Shown here: piece by piece, positions 16,838 through 24,998 of the stretch
Numbering within the stretch: position 1 is the stretch's first letter
Layout of the letters: every line of letters begins with the position of its first letter
Position numbers and translations under genes: made by a program
Notes under the pieces: generated by a model
Databases searched by the model: none
What the model was told of the DNA's origin: nothing
The model's input: the letters and a program-made list of their open reading frames with translations, nothing else
Source: Nocardia bovistercoris
GTDB lineage: Bacteria > Actinomycetota > Actinomycetes > Mycobacteriales > Mycobacteriaceae
Direction: 5' to 3'
Length of the DNA stretch: 64,000 nucleotides
NCBI RefSeq assembly: GCF_015674855.1
Contig: NZ_JADMLG010000008.1
Span: forward strand, 62,001 to 126,000

Positions 16838-16854
16838 AGTAACACGTTCTAGTT
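16838..16854. promoter_or_regulatory. KstR-like operator 2
   Basis: On the minus strand this reads AACTAGAACGTGTTACT, close to the published KstR palindrome built on TAGAACGTGTTCTA, with one arm degenerate. It is 28 bases past the stop of the WS/DGAT gene and about 190 bases before the nitronate monooxygenase start. Confidence 0.6.
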
Positions 16855-16881
16855 TTGCCGGAGCCGAAGTCGGCGAAACCG

Positions 16882-18231
16882 TCAGATCGCCTCCTCGAGC
16901 TCCGCGAGGCCCGCCTCGAGGTGATCGAGAATGCGATCCATGCCCGGCACGCTGCTCCGGCATCCGACGATCCCGAAATCGAGATGCTCGCCGACCGTGG
17001 TCAGCGTGATGTTGACCGCCTGGCCGTCGAACGGGATCGACAGCGGATACCCCGCGTCCAGCCGTGCGCCACCCCAGTACAGCGGCGCGCGCGGTCCGGG
17101 CACATTGGAGATGATCAGGTTGAACGGCGGCGCCGCCACCGAACTCAACGCGGGCAGCACCGACGTCACGATCGGACTCAGCGTCAGCGCCGACAACGCC
17201 ATCGCCTGCGTACTGGACAGGCTCTGATACACCTGCTTGTTGCGCCGCGTCGACTCGCGAATAGTGTCCAGTCGCGCCACCGGATCGGCCAGATCGGTAG
17301 CCAGATTGCACAGGATCGCGCAGATCTTATTGCCGCCCGGCTCGCTATCGTCGGGCGCGCGCAACGACATCGGTACCAACGCGATCAGCGGCTTGTCCGG
17401 CAGCGCGCCACGCTCGGTGAGAAAACGCCGCAACGCGCCCGCCGACATCGCCAGCACCACATCGTTCACGGTCGCGCCCGCGGTCTTGCCGACCTGCTCG
17501 AGCCGCTCCAACGGCCAGGACCGCACCGCCACCCGACGCGCGCCGCCGATCGGCGCGTTGAACATCGTGCGCGGCGCCGCGAACGGCATCGTCAACTGCT
17601 GACGCAGCAGCGCGTCGCCGATCGCGCGAGCCAGCGCGGGGGCCGAGGTCGCCGCCGACCACAGATCCCGCGCGAAACCCAGCGTCGAACCGGTCCGCTC
17701 CGGCTTCGACCGACCCGTGCGCGGCGGATTCCACGGCGCGCCGAGATGGTCGGAAGCCGGATCCTCGGTCATGGCGCGCCGGAGCAGACGCTGACCGGAC
17801 ACGCCGTCGATGAGCGCGTGATGCATCTTCGTGTAGAGGGCGAATCGGCCGTCCGCGAGCCCTTCGATCAGATGCACCTCCCACAGCGGGCGGTGGCGGT
17901 CGAGCAGCGAACCGTGCAATCGCGACGCCAAGTCGAGCAGTTGCCCGTGTCCACCCGGCGCGGGCAGGGCCGAACGCCGCACGTGATAGGGGAGTTCGAT
18001 ATCCGACTCGCGGGTCCAGCCGAGCTGCGGCGTGCTCAACAGCGTCGCCGGACGTTTCCGGAAGGTCGGATGCACGGTGTCCTGCTCGAGCAACCTCCGG
18101 TGCAGCAGGCTCGGATGATCGGGACCCGCGTCCTCGGGCGGCTCGAACAGCATGAGCCCGCCCACGTGCATGGGATGTTCGCGGGACTCGGCGAGCAGGA
18201 ACAAGGCATCTATCGGTGAAACGAACTCCAT
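16882..18231 (-). CDS. Wax ester synthase / acyl-CoA:diacylglycerol acyltransferase (WS/DGAT)
   Basis: A 449-residue bifunctional acyltransferase of the type that makes triacylglycerol or wax ester from acyl-CoA at the inner membrane. The active-site motif is complete: HHALIDG at residues 137-143, with the general-base His138 and the Asp. Also seen are PLWEVHLIEGL before it, and the C-terminal NLIISNVPGP, a family hallmark. Length is usual. The ATG at 18231 (MEFVSPIDALFLL) has AGGGGG upstream and is preferred over a GTG 23 codons earlier. It follows the methyltransferase gene after 65 bases and may be in one transcript with marR and that gene. Confidence 0.93.
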   Translation of the reverse strand: MEFVSPIDALFLLAESREHPMHVGGLMLFEPPEDAGPDHPSLLHRRLLEQDTVHPTFRKRPATLLSTPQLGWTRESDIELPYHVRRSALPAPGGHGQLLDLASRLHGSLLDRHRPLWEVHLIEGLADGRFALYTKMHHALIDGVSGQRLLRRAMTEDPASDHLGAPWNPPRTGRSKPERTGSTLGFARDLWSAATSAPALARAIGDALLRQQLTMPFAAPRTMFNAPIGGARRVAVRSWPLERLEQVGKTAGATVNDVVLAMSAGALRRFLTERGALPDKPLIALVPMSLRAPDDSEPGGNKICAILCNLATDLADPVARLDTIRESTRRNKQVYQSLSSTQAMALSALTLSPIVTSVLPALSSVAAPPFNLIISNVPGPRAPLYWGGARLDAGYPLSIPFDGQAVNITLTTVGEHLDFGIVGCRSSVPGMDRILDHLEAGLAELEEAI

Positions 18232-18296
18232 GGACGGTCGCCCCCTGACGGCGGTGAGTTTTTCTATCGGCGGGATCGACCACGTTGTCGAGGCAG

Positions 18297-18941
18297 TCAC
18301 CGCTCCTTGGCGAGCAATAGATACACCTGGGGGGACCGCTCATCCGGATCGGGTCGGCGCACCATCCGGCACACTTCGTGCAATCCGTGCTCGCGCGCCG
18401 CATCCGACAACCGTCGCGCCGGCCACAGCCACGCGGGTGTCACCCTGTGGTCGTAGGCGGTGACGTCCGGTGCTTCGGTCGACTGAAAGGCCAACAGTGC
18501 CTGCCCTCCAAGACGGAGTACCCGCGCGAATTCGGATAACACGCCCGGCATCCGCTCCGGCGGCAGGTGGATCAGCGAATACCAGGCGAGCAGCCCCGCG
18601 AGCGTACCGTCCGCGAAGTCGAGGCTTTCGATCGTGCCCTCCCGGAACCGCAGGTCGGGGTGCTGTTCACGGGCCGTCTCGATCATCCGCGGCGACAGAT
18701 CCATGCCCTCGACATCGAGTCCGCGATCAGCCAGGTACCGGGTGATTCGTCCAGGTCCGCAGCCCAGATCGGCCACCGGCCCCGCGGCGCCGACCTTTTC
18801 GACGAAGATGTCGAGCATGGCCCGGTCGAAGGTCTGCCCCTCCAGGTGACCCCGCACGTGTTCGACGTATAGCTCGATCATCGCGTCGTAGGCGGCTGCG
18901 ACCTCGCGCATGTTCGCTCCGTTCGATGGGATTGGTGTCAT
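18297..18941 (-). CDS. Class I SAM-dependent methyltransferase
   Basis: A 214-residue Rossmann methyltransferase. Motif I is VADLGCGPGRIT, followed by the acidic residue of motif II in VEGMDLSPRMI and motif IV at LLAWYSLIHLPPE; VLRLGGQALLAF matches motif VI. It transfers a methyl group from S-adenosylmethionine to an unidentified small molecule. The ATG at 18941 overlaps the marR stop (ATGA), pointing to coupled translation. An alternative ATG at 18911 has a better ribosome site (CGGAG) and would give 204 residues. It sits between marR and the WS/DGAT gene, in the same direction. Confidence 0.85.
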   Translation of the reverse strand: MTPIPSNGANMREVAAAYDAMIELYVEHVRGHLEGQTFDRAMLDIFVEKVGAAGPVADLGCGPGRITRYLADRGLDVEGMDLSPRMIETAREQHPDLRFREGTIESLDFADGTLAGLLAWYSLIHLPPERMPGVLSEFARVLRLGGQALLAFQSTEAPDVTAYDHRVTPAWLWPARRLSDAAREHGLHEVCRMVRRPDPDERSPQVYLLLAKER

Positions 18942-19399
18942 CGGGATTCGCGGCCGAGTTCGGCCAGTCGGTTCAGTGCGGGCAGTGCGCGGGTCAGGGC
19001 GCGGCGCTGTTCGGCGGTCAATCGGTCGATCAATGGGCCGAGATGGCGCAGGCGGTCCTCGCGCCGGGATCGGCCGACGCGGCGGCCCGCCTCGGTGATC
19101 CGGACGAGGACGGCGCGGCCGTCGGTGGGGTCCGGTGCGCGTTCCACGAGTCCGTCGCGTTCGAGTCGGGTGATCAGCTGGGTGATGGCGGGTTGGGTGA
19201 CCTGTTCGGAACGGGTGAGGTCGGTGAGCCGCAGCGGGCGCGGGCTGGTGGCGAGGGTGTCGAGGACCGAGAGCGTCGTGAACGAGAGTGCTTCCAGCGT
19301 CGGGAGTCTGATGTAGAAGCGGTTGAAGCTCTCGATGGCGTCCGCGAAGGCGTCGGCGTCGAGGTCGGATGTCTGCACCCCTGCGAATATAGAGGGCAA
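18938..19399 (-). CDS. MarR-family transcriptional regulator
   Basis: About 150 residues with the MarR winged helix: the TLEALSFTTLSVLDTLA helix, recognition helix VTQPAITQLITRLERDGLV and wing RAPDPTDGRAVLVRITEAG. Such regulators bind palindromes near their own promoter and release DNA on binding aromatic compounds or on oxidation. The start is uncertain: the frame opens with TTG at 19399, GTG at 19378 is possible, and neither has a clear ribosome site. A 24-base near-perfect palindrome immediately upstream lies between this gene and the divergent epoxide hydrolase gene, so control of both is likely. Confidence 0.85.
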   Translation of the reverse strand: MPSIFAGVQTSDLDADAFADAIESFNRFYIRLPTLEALSFTTLSVLDTLATSPRPLRLTDLTRSEQVTQPAITQLITRLERDGLVERAPDPTDGRAVLVRITEAGRRVGRSRREDRLRHLGPLIDRLTAEQRRALTRALPALNRLAELGRESR

Positions 19400-19405
19400 T
19401 CTATT

Positions 19406-19429
19406 TAAGAAGTTTATATAATCTTCTTA
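19406..19429. promoter_or_regulatory. AT-rich palindrome, probable MarR operator
   Basis: TAAGAAGTTTATATAATCTTCTTA is a 24-base palindrome with one mismatched pair, in otherwise GC-rich DNA, between marR and the divergent epoxide hydrolase gene. The size and symmetry suit a MarR dimer. Confidence 0.65.
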
Positions 19430-19463
19430 TATTACCCGTTCGTGCCGCAGGGAGATCCAGACC

Positions 19464-20684
19464 GTGGGCCCACAACCATTGCCGCAGCGCCCGATTCACG
19501 TACCCGACATCGTGCTAGACGACCTGCGCCGCCGCCTCGCCGACACCCGCTGGCCCGAGGACGCGGGCAATCGCGATGGACACTACGGCGTCGACCGCGT
19601 CCTCCTGCACACCCTCGCCGACTACTGGCGCACCGAATTCGACTGGCGCGCGGCCGAATCCGCCATCAATGCCTACGACAACCATCTCGTCGAGATCGAC
19701 GGCGCACCCATCCACTTCCTCCGCAGACCCGGCGCGGGCCCGAACCCGACCCCGCTCATCCTCACCCACGGCTGGCCGTGGACCTTCTGGCACTGGGCCA
19801 AGGTCATCGACCCGCTCGCCGACCCCGCCCGCTACGGCGGCGACCCCGCCGAATCCTTCGACGTGATCGTTCCGTCCTTCCCCGGCTTCGGCTTCTCCAC
19901 CCCGCTGACCGAACGCCCGGACATGAACTTCTGGAAAGTCGCCGACCTGTGGCACATCCTCATGCGCGAAGTCCTCGGATACGAGCGCTACGCGGCCGCC
20001 GGATGCGATGTGGGAGCGATGGTCACCGGTCAACTCGGGCACAAATACCCCGACGAGCTGTACGCGATCCACATCGGTTCCGGCCAGAAACTCACCCTCT
20101 TCGAAGGTGAACGCGCCTGGGACGTCACCGGCGGACAACCCGTGCCGCCCGGTCTGCCCGCCGCTACCCACGCCAGGATGATCGAACTCGAACACCGCTT
20201 CGCCGTACACCTCGCCGCGCACGTCCTCGAACCGAGCACCCTGGCCTACGGATTGTCCGACTCCCCGGTCGGGCTGCTCGCCTGGCTGCTGCAACGCTGG
20301 ATCGCCTGGAGCGACTGCGGCGGCGACATCCACACCGTGTTCACCCCCGACGAACTGCTCACCCACGCCACGATCTACTGGGTCACCAACAGCATCGGCA
20401 CCTCGATCCGCACCTACGCCAACAACAATCGCTACCCGTGGACCCCCGCGCACGACCGGCGACCGCCCATCGAAGCGCCCACCGGTCTCACCTTCGTCGG
20501 CTACGAGAACCCGCCCGGTGTCCGCACCGACGAGCGCGTCGAGCACTTCCGCAACAGTGAACGCGGAAGTTGGTACAACCTGGTCGAACTCACCGCCCAC
20601 GAGCACGGCGGTCACTTCATACCGTGGGAGATACCGGGAGAATGGGTCGCCGACTTGCGCAGGACCATGCGAGGTCGGGTGTGA
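19464..20684 (+). CDS. Epoxide hydrolase, EHN-type alpha/beta hydrolase
   Basis: A 406-residue microsomal-type epoxide hydrolase, which opens epoxides to diols. The N-terminal EHN domain (residues 1 to about 110, with LADTRWPE) precedes the catalytic domain. The oxyanion motif HGWPW is at 102-106 and the nucleophile is Asp182 in GCDVGA. A His-rich C-terminal stretch, HEHGGHFIPWE, supplies the base His (about 384). It starts with GTG at 19464, which has GGGAG nine bases upstream. It is divergent from marR across a palindromic operator, so it is probably induced by a compound sensed by MarR. No signal peptide. Confidence 0.9.
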   Translation: MGPQPLPQRPIHVPDIVLDDLRRRLADTRWPEDAGNRDGHYGVDRVLLHTLADYWRTEFDWRAAESAINAYDNHLVEIDGAPIHFLRRPGAGPNPTPLILTHGWPWTFWHWAKVIDPLADPARYGGDPAESFDVIVPSFPGFGFSTPLTERPDMNFWKVADLWHILMREVLGYERYAAAGCDVGAMVTGQLGHKYPDELYAIHIGSGQKLTLFEGERAWDVTGGQPVPPGLPAATHARMIELEHRFAVHLAAHVLEPSTLAYGLSDSPVGLLAWLLQRWIAWSDCGGDIHTVFTPDELLTHATIYWVTNSIGTSIRTYANNNRYPWTPAHDRRPPIEAPTGLTFVGYENPPGVRTDERVEHFRNSERGSWYNLVELTAHEHGGHFIPWEIPGEWVADLRRTMRGRV

Positions 20685-20907
20685 GCTTCGAATCACGTGA
20701 CGATCCGAACCCGTTGTCAGGGGTTGGGGCGCATCCGGGAGGAAAGTCGCGCCAAGCGGGCTGAATCGGGATTGTTTGCAACGCGGATCAAGCGGTTCTG
20801 CCTGGCCGGCGCAGACCTGACTCCTCAGCGACTCGCTGATCCCGGATCCGCTCGCGGTCGGTGCCCGTCGACCGGGTCTCGCTCATGCGCTCCGACCACT
20901 CGGACGG

Positions 20908-21042
20908 CTACAATGCCGCGCTGCTCTCGCGGCGGCAGTACAGCCAGATCTCGCTCGCCCACTCGGTGAGCACGTCGACCGACCAGGGCATGACCGTCAG
21001 CACGCTGCGCTGTTCCTCCGGAGGCGCACTGTTGTCGTGCAC
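20908..21042 (-). CDS. Small hypothetical protein, possibly a gene remnant
   Basis: A 44-codon frame from GTG, containing VMPWSVDVLTEWASEIWLYC. The composition looks like real protein more than other frames here. It starts 48 bases after the stop of the degenerate gene upstream. There is no clear ribosome site and no recognised family. It could be the tail of a larger lost gene. Confidence 0.3.
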   Translation of the reverse strand: MHDNSAPPEEQRSVLTVMPWSVDVLTEWASEIWLYCRRESSAAL

Positions 21043-21090
21043 CCCCGGAGTTGGTTGTCCCACCAGTTCTGGTGGCACGGGTGGGAGCGG

Positions 21091-21507
21091 TCAGGGCTTC
21101 TGGGCGAGTTCGTCTGCGACCGGCCCGGTGCGCACCGTGGTGACTGTGACCGGCTTGTCGGTGCCGATCGTCGCCGCCTGCACGGGGGCAGGTTGTCGAG
21201 CACGGCTTGGCGCAGCTGCTCGATGGTCAACGACTTCCCCGCCGGCCACACCCGCGCGAGGAACGATCGCGGATCCGCGAGCACCGCGGCGAGCAGGTGC
21301 TCCTCGGCCAGATAGCATGTCGCCGTAGAAGCCGTGGATGCAGGTGTACTGGCCGTTCTGCTCCAGGATGACTATGCCCCCACCGTTTTCGCAATCGATC
21401 CACGTCACCGTCGAGGCCGGCGCCGCGTCGGCGGCCGCCACGGCGACCGCCGGGGTCACTGCGGCCAGCATCAGGGCAGCAAGACCGTAGGTCCCACTAC
21501 GGACCAC
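21091..21507 (-). pseudogene. Broken chimera: secreted-protein start joined to a Clp N-domain-like fragment
   Basis: The frame opens with a signal peptide (AALMLAAVTPAVAVAAADAAP) and about 35 residues resembling the small secreted protein encoded at 25345-25554. After the Asp of YGD near 21315 the frame becomes Arg/Ala/Pro-rich nonsense. In another frame from about 21312 the DNA reads EEHLLAAVLADPRSFLARVW and then TIEQLRQAVLDNLPP, typical of a Clp N-terminal (R) domain. At a run of five C (near 21183-21187) sensible coding returns to the first frame as VQAATIGTDKPVTVTTV and ends at TGA. Two lesions therefore separate three plausible segments. I interpret this as recombination between a secreted-protein gene and a Clp-domain gene followed by frameshift decay. 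Confidence 0.5.
21418..21484. repeat. 67-bp near-identical repeat, copy A
   Basis: This segment matches 25471-25537 with about two or three differences, in the same orientation. It encodes the signal-peptide region of both small secreted proteins. Identity at this level over silent positions points to recent duplication or gene conversion. Confidence 0.8.
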
Positions 21508-21676
21508 ATAGATTGCGAATAGATTGCCTACGAGGCTGCGTCGTCGAAACAGAGTGCACGCCCGGTGAATTAGCCAGGCTGGCTGTGCGCCGGTTGTGCC
21601 GCATATGGAACCGTGGCTGTCGCTAGCACGTCAAACCGTCCGTACCCCAATGTGTACTTCGTCGAAAGGAGGCCCT

Positions 21677-21991
21677 ATGGCCGACACCGCTGCCACGTTC
21701 GCTGTGGTGCCCGACCACGTCCGAGACGCCGGCCGATATCTGCAAGAGACCGCCGCTGCTCTCACGGCAGGAATGCGCTCGGCCACGGCTGATGTCGATT
21801 CCCTGCTGTCGACATGGCGGGGGCTGGCGGCCACCGCCTACGGCGGGGCATGGGATTCGGTGGCCGCCGAGGCTTTCGTGATCTTCGACGCCTTGGCCGA
21901 CATGGCCGAGACCATGGGGGTGGTGGTCGACCGCGCCCAAGCCGTGGACTACTCGCGCGCCGGAACGTTCGGCTCGCTGGACCTACCTTGA
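21677..21991 (+). CDS. WXG100-type ESX secretion substrate
   Basis: A 104-residue helical-hairpin protein. The hairpin turn carries the family Trp-x-Gly motif in LLSTWRGLAATAYGG, and both arms are amphipathic and Ala-rich. Such proteins form antiparallel four-helix dimers and travel through type VII (ESX) systems. The ATG at 21677 follows GGAGG; an upstream ATG in frame is unlikely. It is first of a three- to five-gene run ending in an ADP-ribosyltransferase toxin, so it probably pairs with the next WXG100 protein and assists toxin export. No ESX machinery genes are in the window. A conventional C-terminal YxxxD/E motif is not evident. Confidence 0.8.
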   Translation: MADTAATFAVVPDHVRDAGRYLQETAAALTAGMRSATADVDSLLSTWRGLAATAYGGAWDSVAAEAFVIFDALADMAETMGVVVDRAQAVDYSRAGTFGSLDLP

Positions 21992-22049
21992 CCCGCCGGA
22001 AGTCCGGGCAGGCAACTCACCACACGACGACCTCGGGGAGACAACAGCG

Positions 22050-22352
22050 ATGACCGAAGACACCAGCTACCGCGTAGATCTGGCACGGCTGGACGAAGCC
22101 ACCGATCAAGCCGCGCAGCTATACGCCTTCGTCACCCAGTCGCTGACCGAGATCCAAGAGCGTATGACCGCTGTGCGGGACCGATGGGACGGCCAAGCCG
22201 CTGATGCCCAGGCCGCCGCGATGCAACAGTGGACCCGCAGCGCGGAACGAATGGCCACAGCAATAGAGAAGATGCGCGCGGCCACCGCCGCCGCGCACAT
22301 CGCCTACACCGAGGCCGGGGCCGCCAACCTGCGCATACTCGGACGCGGGTAG
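22050..22352 (+). CDS. WXG100-type protein, partner of the preceding one
   Basis: A 100-residue protein with two amphipathic helices flanking RWDGQAADA, a clear Trp-x-Gly turn at mid-length. The ATG has GGGGAG nine bases upstream. It starts 58 bases after the previous WXG100 gene and ends six bases before the toxin gene, so the three are one operon. By family knowledge it should dimerise with the upstream protein or with the N-terminal helical region of the toxin. The C-terminus contains IAYTEAGAANLRI; the canonical YxxxD/E export signal is not clear. Confidence 0.85.
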   Translation: MTEDTSYRVDLARLDEATDQAAQLYAFVTQSLTEIQERMTAVRDRWDGQAADAQAAAMQQWTRSAERMATAIEKMRAATAAAHIAYTEAGAANLRILGRG

Positions 22353-22358
22353 GCGCCG

Positions 22359-23828
22359 GTGAGCACGGTTGTCGACGTCAGCACCGCTGTCTACTACGAC
22401 ACCGCCACGCGACTGTTCGACGCCGCCGCCGCGTTCTTCGCCGCCGTCGACGCCGAATGGCCGGAACTGGCCAAGGCCGCCGAGATGGCGGGCAGCTACG
22501 CCGAGGCTCAGACCTGGGCCGATATCTACGATCGTCAGGCCCAGGAAACCCTGGACCTGGTGAGCCGCACCGCCAACGCGGTGCACAACTACGGAACGAT
22601 CCTGCTGGAGTCGGGCTACCAACACGCGCTCGCCGACCACACGGCGAATCTGGATCCCGGCCCCGAACCCACCAAACCGGCCGCGCCGCAGATCCCGGTG
22701 TTCGTCTGCCGCGTTCCGCTCCCAGCCGCCGGTGGACCCGGCAACGGCCTGTCCGGAGACCAATCCAGCCTGGTCCGTGACGCACTGGGACTGGCCGACA
22801 AGATCGGTATCACCATCCCCGACGGCGACGCCACGAAGATGTCCAACGCGGCGGCGGTCTGGGAAAGGATGGCTGCCGCCGGGGCCGTCGCGGGCCTGGT
22901 CGGCACCCTCGAGGCCGCCGCGCGCGCGTTCGACGACGTGACCGCCGCCGAATCCGCGTTCATCGATGAGGATCTGCGCGCGGCCGCCGCCGCGGCCGCC
23001 GCCGTCGTGGCGGCCATGCTCGAACTGGCCGCCTCCACCCGCGAACACCGTGCCGACCTGGACGGATTGCGAACCCAGCTGGTCGATCACCTGACCTCTA
23101 TCGCCAATGCCCTCATGGCCGAACTGGCCATCAACGCGGCCGTATCCGTGGCCTCGAGTTGGGTCACCTTCGGCGTGTCCATCGCGGCGGGCATCGCCGC
23201 GGCCGCCGCCATCGCGGCCCGCTACGCGCGCCCCATCCGCGCCACGATCGAGGCTTGGCGTACCGCGCGCCGCGCCAAGAACACCGCGCGGGCCTCGGCG
23301 AACACCCTGGCCAACCACGCCAAGGAAATGCGCCGCCTCGAGGAACTGGGGGGCAGTGCGAAGACACCGACGCCTACGGCCGCGCGACCGCTCACCGAGG
23401 CCGACAAGAATGCACTCGCGGATTACAGCGCATACGGGTCTCGTCTCAACAATGCCATGCGGGAGGGGCGAATCACCGAAGAACAGCAGGGTCGTATAAA
23501 CGAGCTGAATTCGGCTCTGGATAAATTGCCCAACCACGAGGGACTTGTGGTACGGCGAACAGCGCTTCCCGACGACGTACTAGCTCAATACCAGAAAGGC
23601 ACAAATGTATCAGACCCCGCGTTCACAAGCGCCAGCACCGGATCAGGGTTCACCGGACCTGTGGAATTTCAGATAATGTCGAGAACCGGAAAGGATATTT
23701 CCGGTCAAGTACCCACTGCATATGCCCCCGAGGCGGAAGTGCTGTTCAAGAGCGGAACGAACTTCAATGTTGTCGACCGGTTCGTCACCGCAGACGGTCG
23801 CACCATCATCCAGATGACAGAATCGTAG
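22359..23828 (+). CDS. ESX-linked polymorphic toxin with C-terminal ADP-ribosyltransferase domain
   Basis: A 489-residue protein starting with GTG. Residues 1-100 are helical and resemble a WXG/LXG-type export domain; 160-330 are Ala-rich helices including a hydrophobic stretch (VSVASSWVTFGVSIAAGIAA). From about 345 the composition changes to a compact domain with the three hallmarks of arginine-type ADP-ribosyltransferases (VIP2/C3 group): Arg399-Arg400 in GLVVRRT, an S-x-S-T element at 424-427 (FTSASTG), and ExE at Glu458-Ala-Glu460 (PEAEVLF). This domain would move ADP-ribose from NAD+ to a target protein. The DNA of the domain (about 23390-23830) is visibly richer in A/T than the N-terminal half, suggesting the toxin tip was acquired separately. 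The next gene is a good immunity candidate. Domain calls are by motif only. Confidence 0.75.
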   Translation: MSTVVDVSTAVYYDTATRLFDAAAAFFAAVDAEWPELAKAAEMAGSYAEAQTWADIYDRQAQETLDLVSRTANAVHNYGTILLESGYQHALADHTANLDPGPEPTKPAAPQIPVFVCRVPLPAAGGPGNGLSGDQSSLVRDALGLADKIGITIPDGDATKMSNAAAVWERMAAAGAVAGLVGTLEAAARAFDDVTAAESAFIDEDLRAAAAAAAAVVAAMLELAASTREHRADLDGLRTQLVDHLTSIANALMAELAINAAVSVASSWVTFGVSIAAGIAAAAAIAARYARPIRATIEAWRTARRAKNTARASANTLANHAKEMRRLEELGGSAKTPTPTAARPLTEADKNALADYSAYGSRLNNAMREGRITEEQQGRINELNSALDKLPNHEGLVVRRTALPDDVLAQYQKGTNVSDPAFTSASTGSGFTGPVEFQIMSRTGKDISGQVPTAYAPEAEVLFKSGTNFNVVDRFVTADGRTIIQMTES

Positions 23829-23837
23829 GATCGGATC

Positions 23838-24104
23838 ATGCCTAGAAAGATCGGCGGCAAGATTTTCACATCACGCGAGGAACTGCCGCCGGAAAAACGG
23901 ATGTCGGACGCCGAGATGGAGGCCGCCCGACAGATGTTCGCCGAGGCCAACGCGCGTCGTGAACGCGAACTGGGCGATCGGCCGTCACTGCCTAAAACCG
24001 AGGCCAACCGTCGGATGTGGGACGACCTCGGCGGCACCGAATACGAGGACTGGACCTATCCAGGCGACGACCGACCACCCCGCCCCAGCCACGAGCCGCA
24101 GTGA
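23838..24104 (+). CDS. Small charged protein, presumed immunity protein to the ART toxin
   Basis: An 88-residue hydrophilic protein with no signal peptide. It is very rich in Glu, Arg, Asp and Pro (EMEAARQMFAEANARRERE helix, then a flexible tail). It starts nine bases after the toxin stop, with AGGA just upstream, so it is co-translated with the toxin. Immunity genes of polymorphic toxins sit in just this place and are small cytosolic proteins. I recognise no family, so the function is inferred from position alone. Confidence 0.55.
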   Translation: MPRKIGGKIFTSREELPPEKRMSDAEMEAARQMFAEANARRERELGDRPSLPKTEANRRMWDDLGGTEYEDWTYPGDDRPPRPSHEPQ

Positions 24105-24304
24105 GCGACCCACCGCCACATGCGCAGAGACCGCCCTTGCCCCGACGCGCCGGCCACAGGTTCGGTGGGAAGACCAGAGCCGTGCTCGACGGCCTGCTCA
24201 ATCACGTCGAGGACGCCGTCCCGACCCCTCGAAAGCGTGCGCTCGATCGGATGGCGAGGAGGTCTCTTGCTCGGCGGTGCTCACGCCGGGGGACCCCTCC
24301 GTAG
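24101..24304 (+). CDS. Small Arg-rich hypothetical protein
   Basis: A 67-codon frame whose GTG overlaps the stop of the presumed immunity gene (GTGA), suggesting translational coupling. The middle (KTRAVLDGLLNHVEDAVP) could be a helix; the C-terminus is an Arg-rich tail. No family was recognised. It may be a real third member of the toxin cassette or a chance frame in high-GC DNA. From its stop to the next gene (24305-24554) I see nothing coding. Confidence 0.35.
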   Translation: MSDPPPHAQRPPLPRRAGHRFGGKTRAVLDGLLNHVEDAVPTPRKRALDRMARRSLARRCSRRGTPP

Positions 24305-24554
24305 CGTGCCGGATGGCTCTCGGGCGATCACCTGAGCGCAGCGCGACATGACGAACCCGGCTCTCGCAGGCGCGTTTCCGCTGCGATAACGAGGGCCGCA
24401 CGCTGGGGAGTGGTTTCAGTCGAGCGCCAACTGCGCGCGCACCCACCCGGCGCGTTCGGCTTCCATCATCTCCCCCGCGACGCCGGTCGAGGAAGGAGTG
24501 CTCTGGGAGAGGTTTCCGCCGCGGTCGTCCTCGGGTCGCGGTCGCGGCCGGTGT

Positions 24555-24884
24555 TCAGTCTTCGGGTCCGGCGACCAGATACTCCTTCAGCAGGAAGGCG
24601 CCGGGGTTGAGATCGGGGAACTCGCGCTCGATCGGGCCGCTGATGAACTGGATCTTGATGTAGGTGCTCGGGTCGAGGTGAGCAAACGGCACCAGCGAGA
24701 ACCGCTGTTTCACCTGGAAGCCGTCGAGGAGTTCGATCTCCATGTCCTCGCTGCCTTCCACACCGTACTTCGCGAGGAGGCTGCCCAGGGTGGGGGGTTT
24801 GTGAGCATCGTCGACGACCTGGGTGTAGCGACTCATGGACGCTTCATCGGTCGCTTCGCCAATGACTTGGATTTTGGTAATCAC
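24555..24884 (-). CDS. Hypothetical protein
   Basis: A 109-residue soluble protein that I do not recognise. The composition and codon pattern are convincing: a start with KIQVIGEATDEASMSRY, a central DMEIELLDGFQVKQRFSLVPF and a C-terminus with LLKEYLVAGPED. It is acidic, with mixed alpha/beta character and no signal peptide or membrane segment. The GTG at 24884 is chosen because AAGGG lies seven bases upstream. It is transcribed toward the ESX-ART cassette and shares direction with two small secreted-protein genes, so it may belong to the same island. Confidence 0.65.
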   Translation of the reverse strand: MITKIQVIGEATDEASMSRYTQVVDDAHKPPTLGSLLAKYGVEGSEDMEIELLDGFQVKQRFSLVPFAHLDPSTYIKIQFISGPIEREFPDLNPGAFLLKEYLVAGPED

Positions 24885-24998
24885 CGGTCGGCCCTTCGAT
24901 AGCGGACGAGAACAAAGCTGGTGTCGATCCGACGAACAGCCTCCGCGTTGCGCACGAGTCGGTACGCGGAGGCTGTTCATCGGGTGATCAGGCCGAGA

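Larger units (their letters stand above)
20685..21676. other. Gene-poor stretch with degenerate minus-strand fragments
   Basis: Nearly 1 kb between the epoxide hydrolase and the first ESX-type gene. I see no full-length gene. It holds a short minus-strand open frame (20908-21042) and a damaged secreted-protein/Clp-domain-like remnant (21091-21507). The rest, 20685-20907 and 21508-21676, shows nothing I can name. This looks like the worn left edge of an accessory island. Confidence 0.5.

Noticed and set aside
24305..24554. Short open frames on both strands after the toxin cassette
   Set aside because: No ribosome sites, Arg/Pro-rich composition and no similarity to known proteins; treated as non-coding.
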